From: Agriotes lineatus
Lineage: Eukaryota; Arthropoda; Insecta; Coleoptera; Elateridae
Assembly: GCA_940337035.1 (NCBI GenBank)
Contig: OW679197.1
Location: 59,789,903 to 59,853,902, forward strand
Reading direction: 5' to 3'
Length of the DNA stretch: 64,000 nt
Positions 58,601 through 64,000 of this stretch are shown piece after piece. Every line of letters starts with the position of its first letter. Within the stretch, counting starts at the first letter, position 1. The notes beneath the pieces are model-generated. The model did no database searches. It was not told the DNA's origin and worked only from the letters and a program-made list of their open reading frames with translations. Position numbers and translations under genes: made by a program.

Positions 58601-59085
58601 GTACGCTGAAGCTACTAATAAAATATATGTCAAGGAAGTTTTTAGAAGGAATGGTTAGAATACATATGTGATTAATAAAGCTCGAAAAGCAAGAATTTGA
58701 GAATCACCCTGCTTCTAAACTTCGCTGAAGCAACTTTCTACTTCTGGAATTCCAATTTTTTAAGTAATATCAATCAACTATGTATTCCTAAAATGCATAT
58801 ATTATATTTTCAGGTTGCTAAAGTGTGTAGTAAATATTTGACTCCTAAGCAAGCGGTGTGTCCGGTGGCACTACTGGTTTAAGGCAGTTCAAATCGGCAA
58901 ATCTACATGTGGAAACGTAAATCCCCAACTACTACATAAAACTCATATACTATAAGTAGTATAAATAAGCAGCACATAACACCAAATATTCGACCGAATA
59001 CTCAAATATAATTATACAGGATTTAATACTCCAATAGAATATTTAGGTTTACGTCAAGAATACAAATTTAATTATTTGGAAACGC
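58601..59085. other. No gene recognised
   Basis: AT-rich sequence without assignable features. Confidence 0.4.
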
Positions 59086-59320
59086 GCGGAGAGCCAATGG
59101 CAATTGGGTGGCCGGCCTGGGTTCGATTCCCGGCGTCTCTAGAAGAATTTTAAAAATAAGATGGTCCCCGGCTATCATGCTAACACCTATGGTAGTCATT
59201 AACCCTTAACAAAGAAAACTCTTCCTCGATTTCGACGGGCAAGGCTAGCCACCTACCCGACTTACGAGTTAATAGGGCTCATAGAACCACAACTTTGTGG
59301 AATAAACAAGCCACTGGTCT
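59086..59320 (+). mobile_element. SINE with decayed tRNA head
   Basis: GGCCGGCCTGGGTTCGATTC then CCGG (about 59110-59133) is a box B in a stem that pairs GGCCGG with CCGGC, like a tRNA T arm. Box A is not clear; GAGAGCCAATGGCAATTGGG precedes it. The body includes TGGTCCCCGGCTATCATG, AACCCTTAACAAAG and TTTCGACGGGCAAGGCTAG. The order of blocks matches the minus-strand fragment at 25376-25540, so the two belong to one family. Confidence 0.78.
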
Positions 59321-60295
59321 AATGTAAGAGCGTAATGTAAGCGATTAAGCAAATCATGGATTACTAAAACTAATCTGAGCATAATCTCATATTAAAAACT
59401 ATTAAATCGCATATCAGAAACTGGCAAATTACGCGGAAAGGCGTTTGCGCATAATCCGCAATCAACGCAAACACTAAGTGACAATGCTTAGTAATTAATC
59501 TTCCCGGTAACGCCGGCAAGACGGTTTACGGTTTTATAAAATTCGAAGTAAATGAGTTGAACGCTGCCAGAGACAGCTAATGTGCCTAAATTAGTCTAAT
59601 AAAAGGAAATAATAATAATAGGTTTGAATTTTTCATCGAACAACGTTTGCAACAGAACAGAAGAGATCATTTATGCGAGTTTCATGAGAAAAATCACAGG
59701 GTTACTGTTTAAATAGTAACGTCACTGCTACCGTTATTCTCCCACTGTAACTGTGAACAATAAGAAATTATAAGGACGGTGTGTGAAAACATAGCATCAG
59801 TCAGGAGAGTCAGTTATTTTGATTTTTAAATAATATATTACGTAATTTCTACCTGAATGTACCTAAACTATATTTTTTAGTATCTTGGAGAACCGAGTTG
59901 TAGCCCTTATAGATTTGATAGGAAAAGTTCCTCTTAAATAAACAAAAACGTTATGGAGGTAGAGTAACTGTATTCTTAAATCGGACGTTCTAAATGAAAT
60001 TCTACGCAAATAACTGGACGTTTTTTCTAAAATTATTTCATGATACAAAGTTGCTGATTCTACTTTTCATGTTAAGCCGTTGAGTATAAAAGAGCTTATG
60101 GGGAAATGTGCTAAAACTTACGAATGCCGAAGAGAAAACGCAAATAGTGTTACCAGGTGAAGCCTGCAAACTTGAGATTTTGGGGTAGAGCCTACAATTA
60201 CAACGGCTTCACCACGCCACCAATAGGAGCCTCGGCCGCCTGGTGCAAAACAGATAAATACTCGCCGCTTTTCGACAGAAAGGCACTTCTTGGAG
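59321..60295. other. No gene recognised
   Basis: AT-rich, with one short AAT microsatellite at about 59606-59620. The base composition becomes GC-rich from about 60190. Confidence 0.4.
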
Positions 60296-60570
60296 TCTAG
60301 GTCAGAAGGCAGCTACTACTCAGGATTAGACAGATTGGGGCCTGAGTAGTAGTAAATCCTCCGATCGTCGCTGCCGCTGGATTTTCGCCACCGTGACCGA
60401 TGTCCGACCACGGGAGACGCCGAGCTAGCCAGCTGCCGTCCCGTGCCGCCGCCAACGTCCGGGCACCTGGAGATCCGCGCCAGCGCCGTTCCTCGACGCC
60501 GGAGCGCATCGTTCCTGTCGCCGGAGCGCGTCGTTTCTGTCGCCGGAGCGCGACACCTCTCACGCACTAG
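60296..60570. repeat. GC- and CpG-rich tract with tandem 23-24-mer
   Basis: GCCGGAGCGC occurs three times at about 60499, 60522 and 60545, within units of the type CGTCGTTTCTGTCGCCGGAG. At the left, CTACTACTCAGG (about 60312) pairs with CCTGAGTAGTAG (about 60340). Very long frames on the minus strand arise from this composition and show no family resemblance. It could be part of an LTR, an untranslated exon or a CpG island; I cannot choose. Confidence 0.5.
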
Positions 60571-61305
60571 GTAGTGTTGTGGACATTCAGTATAAGTTAG
60601 CGAGTAAGATAGCGTAAGTTTCTTAGTCTTAGGTTTGTGTATATATTTTATTGTTTGTATTTTGCATTTTGTGTATTTCGTCTCGTGTATGGCATAGCCG
60701 CTAGTCACGCTGCTCAGCGCCTGATCTGTGCCATACACGGACGTCATGTGTGTGCATCTTAATCCATGTTTGTTTTTATGATTAATTCTTGCTGTCATGA
60801 GGAATTAACTATATACTCTATTGCCTTTGACATTGTTTATGTATTTTTATTAACGCAAGTACTTAGCTTTATCAAGCGTTTCAACAGTGTTAGAGTAAGT
60901 CCACGCCGAACAATTCAGTGTTCTAAAAACCGGTGGTAACAATAGTAATTTTTCACGATCAGTTAAATAATTACGAAGCACCTCGATACAACCAAGTGTG
61001 AAATTTTGCAAGTAACAAATGACTGTGTGCTGGATACAAATTACGATGACTCGATGCAAAATGGTAGGTAACCTTCATTAAAAGCAAAGTTCGAAGGAGT
61101 ACCCAATGTCCGTAAGGAAAGTAAGTTCGACTTACTACGTAAGTTCAGTAAAATACAGTGGCACAGTTTTTCCCCAGTGTGTTGTGTGAACCCGGGCTGG
61201 CGAAAGGTGCTGAGAACAACTTCACTAGTATGATTTCGGAGACTTTCACGGTCATTGTCATTATGTGACAAACGACTTCTAGGACTGAGTCGTGTTACTA
61301 TTAAT
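60571..61305. other. No gene recognised
   Basis: Near 60680-60740, CGTGTATGGCA (left) and TGCCATACACG (right) form an inverted repeat of 11 bp about 50 bp apart. No coding sequence supported. Confidence 0.4.
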
Positions 61306-61565
61306 GTCGAAAAACTCAACGTTTCGCCCATGTTCGTAGGGACCTCATCAGGAGAAAAGCAAAAGAGTACGGTAACTCAACGTGTAAATTACACCAGAGG
61401 CGAAACTCTTGCAAGGGAAGGGATAAAAGAGCACGGTAACTCAACGTGTAAACAACACGTTACACTGCAACAGATTTTCGCCTACGGCTTAGTTTACGCG
61501 TCGAGTTACCGTACTCTTTTCCTGTTCTCCTGATAAAACCCCTTACGAAACGTTGAGGTCTTCGA
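61306..61565. mobile_element. Inverted-repeat element of ~260 bp beside a LINE
   Basis: The left arm, GTCGAAAAACTCAACGTTTC onward to 61388, is complementary with scattered changes to the right arm at about 61493-61565, which ends CGTTGAGGTCTTCGAC. Inside, AGAGTACGGTAACTCAACGT recurs as AGAGCACGGTAACTCAACGT about 65 bp later. No coding sequence. Confidence 0.78.
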
Positions 61566-61614
61566 CCTCAATTATAACACGGTCCAATCCCGGAAATATT
61601 GTATTGCTTTACCA

Positions 61615-61757
61615 GTACTTTAGGTGGGTAGATGATATAAAACGAATAGCAGGGAACACATGGATACGCAAAACAAACGATCGAGTGAAATGGCGAAAAC
61701 AAGCAGAGGCCTTCGTTCAGGAGTGGACAAGAAACGGCTGAAGAAGAAGAAGAGAGT
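61615..61757 (+). pseudogene. LINE ORF2 extreme C-terminus with AAG tail
   Basis: The frame reads RWVDDIKRIAGNTWIRKTND, then R-V-K-W-R-K and AFVQEWTRNG before a stop at 61739-61741. This is the 'R-W-x-D-D-I-R-x-x-A-G-x-x-W-x-x-x-A-x-D-R-x-x-W-x-x-x-x-E-A-x-x-Q-x-W' end of insect endonuclease/reverse-transcriptase LINEs, apparently the same kind as the remnant at 4.69-5.25 kb. AAGAAGAAGAAG follows at once (61741-61752), consistent with the simple-repeat tail of RTE-like LINEs. Everything upstream is missing; the inverted-repeat element lies directly before it. Confidence 0.85.
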
Positions 61758-64000
61758 ACTTCAGCGGTTCATGACGAAAAGGTTAATTGAAACCACTGGA
61801 ACGTAACTCGAAGAATTCATGAATAACTTCTAGGTAATCTGAAAAATCATTTGAAGAAAACGAAAAAAATGAACGATAACTTGGAAGCCAAATCCAGTAA
61901 CACGTTAAACGTTAAATGAGGAAGAAATAGTACTATACCAATAACCTAATGAGGGCAAAAGGTTAGTTGCTCCCTAAATACCGCCAGATAGTGGTTTAAT
62001 CAGATTTTGAAGGATAAATCCGATTCTAAACCGTGTAACAAAAGAACTTCAGAAATGTAAGTCCTAAGGCATGAAAAGCAGTCTGAGGAATTAACCATCC
62101 AAAACTTGAAACAAAACATAGCTGCCCCTATAAACGGAAATTTTTAGAAAACATTATATCAATTGTAAATCAAAATTTACCATAATTCTCTCAAAAAGCG
62201 CAAAAACAACCTAACATAGGCAATACTTGTCACGACTTGCAAGAGTAATGTAGACACGAAAGACAGAAAGTTTGTGACCATTCTAATGACGCAAGACCTA
62301 AAATTCACCAAAGAAATTTAGATGAAAGGGAAAGAGACCACAGGGACTAATTATAAGAAACTGGCGTATACTCGTAACAGAAGACAACCTCTCCACTCCA
62401 GTCTCCTGCTATAATCACAATGTTGAAACATCCAACCCCAATACTCAAAACACGAACACTAAAACCCACACAATAAGCGAAACAAAACCCAAACCTAACC
62501 ACAGAACAAGAACATATCTCATCCTTAATATAAAAAACAAAGATGCCAAGGCAACCACATGGGTGATTGTTCACGTATAAGAAAAAGCGGAATACAATAT
62601 CCAACCAACCACCCAAAATAAAGTGCCCTAAATTAGCAGAAACTAAGCTAATGTGCTCCCAAATGTAACAAACCGATATAATAAAGAATATCGTAAATAG
62701 ATCAATTATCTCAAATCCCACCACAAAACTGCGCAAAAACGACTGGCGGGTGACTAAAAGTAAAAAATGGACCAATAGACGAGCTTTACGACTACGCGGA
62801 TTTTGAACCGTAACAAGATATTTAATCAAAAAGAAGACAACGCCAGTTGGTCATTAGATGATTTCTGAATTCAGCTTTATGAGCGAAACACCAGAAAAAT
62901 ATATGAGCATCACAATATCGGTCAGAAATACAGATTTTAGATTATGATTACTTTATACTTTATGATAAAAATGGAAATATTTATACACAACCACAACTTC
63001 CATAAATCGTCATTAAAAATAAACTTCCAAAAAGTAGATATAAACACGGGATTTTGCAACAATATGCACAGCAAATAAATAAAGCAATTTTAATTCCATA
63101 TCAGCTTCTCGCAATATTTATTCATCAAACAGGATCAGCCTGCTGTGTTAATACACACATCTCTTAATGCCTGGATTTAAACAGCGGATTATTTCCGAAA
63201 ACCATTTAAAATTAGCCCGGAAATAATGCGAAATTAATATAACAATTATTAGCTTTGAAAAATTAATTATTATAGCTAAAAAATGCTTATTAATACCCAA
63301 CATTAAAACAAAAACTGGGGAATCCCAAATTTGTTATTGTAATTCAGCAATTGTAAACGAGGAGGCGAATTAACTGGCATTAAGCAGCTTTGGCAGATTC
63401 GAGCAACAATTTACAACTCGATCTACAATTTATGCGCATATTTTCCTGCAGAATTGAAGATGTCAAAATAAATGGCTACGACGCATCGGCGGTTGTAATG
63501 TTTTCTGGATTAATGGCTTCCTCTATAATTTTCTACGATTAATTCGCGCCTATTACTCTTCCCGTTTTGCTAGGACATGCACGGAACAAGTTCATCAAAA
63601 TGCTGCTTTTAATCTATCTGTTGTCAGGAAGAACATACCTTGTCTTAGAAGGCAATTATAATTTAAAAAATATATCATCTTACAGATATCCACATTAAGA
63701 GATGGGTGTAAAATTTTTGTTTCTTACATAAATAGGGGTCAGTTGAATTTTACTTTGCAAAGAACGGATAAAAGGCAGTGAAAATGTTTTGAATGAAAAA
63801 CCATAGCACGAAAAAATAAACAGGAGAACTAACGATGTAACGATCTCTCTTTTAGATGTTCCTATTGAAAGCGACATAAAGACCGTTTTAATCTGTTCGG
63901 TTAAAGTTAAGGCCATGCAATGGCCACAATTGAATTGAAAATTAAAACAAAAGTGTTTATGTTCATCCGTGCTCAGTACGTGTATGTACTGACAGCGAAA
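61758..64000. other. No gene recognised
   Basis: The longest frame, 62829-62347 on the minus strand (160 codons), is hydrophobic because the plus strand here is rich in A and C; it has no motif. The plus strand of the same segment has interrupted frames rich in Asn, Lys and Pro that I cannot assign. The remainder to 64000 is AT-rich and featureless. Confidence 0.4.

Noticed and set aside
60316..60798. 160-codon minus-strand frame as a gene
   Set aside because: It runs through a GC-rich tandem repeat and then AT-rich sequence of different character; the Arg-rich part mirrors the repeat and shows no domain.
62347..62829. 160-codon minus-strand frame as a membrane protein gene
   Set aside because: Its hydrophobic content follows from an A/C-rich plus strand, no family motif is visible, and no start context, partner exon or conservation evidence supports it.
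1..64000. Prokaryotic-style defence or biosynthetic system
   Set aside because: No operons, Shine-Dalgarno-linked frames, or bacterial protein families are present; the elements are animal transposons throughout.

Overview
The window looks like nuclear DNA of an arthropod, most probably an insect. It is AT-rich and has no compact gene order. It is packed with decayed animal-type transposons: two mariner, one Tc1, two pogo/Tigger and one hAT element, a Harbinger-like MITE, several APE-type non-LTR retrotransposons, tRNA-derived SINEs, LTR-like sequences and many palindromic (foldback) elements. The lineage below insect cannot be fixed from sequence reading alone. I found no host gene that I can name. 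The best candidate for a host exon is a CpG-rich open frame at about 55.38 kb, and it is weak.

Layout. 0-10 kb: mostly featureless, with the 3' end of a LINE (4.69-5.25 kb, minus) and a broken mariner transposase (5.75-6.55 kb, minus). 10.3-13.3 kb: an hAT element bounded by an 8-bp target duplication, which has lost most of its transposase and now holds a tandem repeat split by nested palindromic insertions. 13.3-15.5 kb: a LINE fragment cut by a SINE that has an 11-bp target duplication, then a second copy of that SINE on the other strand. 16.7-21.1 kb: a ~400-bp-period duplication, a mariner pseudogene and an LTR-like end. 23.7-27.6 kb: a small MITE, a SINE fragment and a Harbinger-like MITE with TAA duplications. 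28.7-31.2 kb: the most complete LINE, with endonuclease and reverse transcriptase both recognisable but broken. 31.5-35.4 kb: direct repeats, a field of a recurring short motif, a Tc1 pseudogene, a minisatellite between inverted repeats and a LINE tail. 35.6-39.9 kb: a dense run of terminal-inverted-repeat elements, three of them abutting at shared TA dinucleotides. 40-50 kb: a LINE tail, LTR-like sequences, a Tigger remnant and a 1.27-kb palindrome with the same transposase N-terminus in both arms. 50-64 kb: small palindromes, three SINEs, the CpG-rich frame, a GC-rich tract and a LINE C-terminus.

None of the coding remnants looks able to make an active protein. The sequence records repeated, nested insertion: autonomous elements are fossils, while several non-autonomous palindromic elements keep near-perfect inverted repeats and are probably younger. 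The most noteworthy signals are the unclassified foldback families: two related ~260-bp members, the 1.78-kb and 1.27-kb palindromes, and a 45-bp palindrome with a 9-bp duplication.
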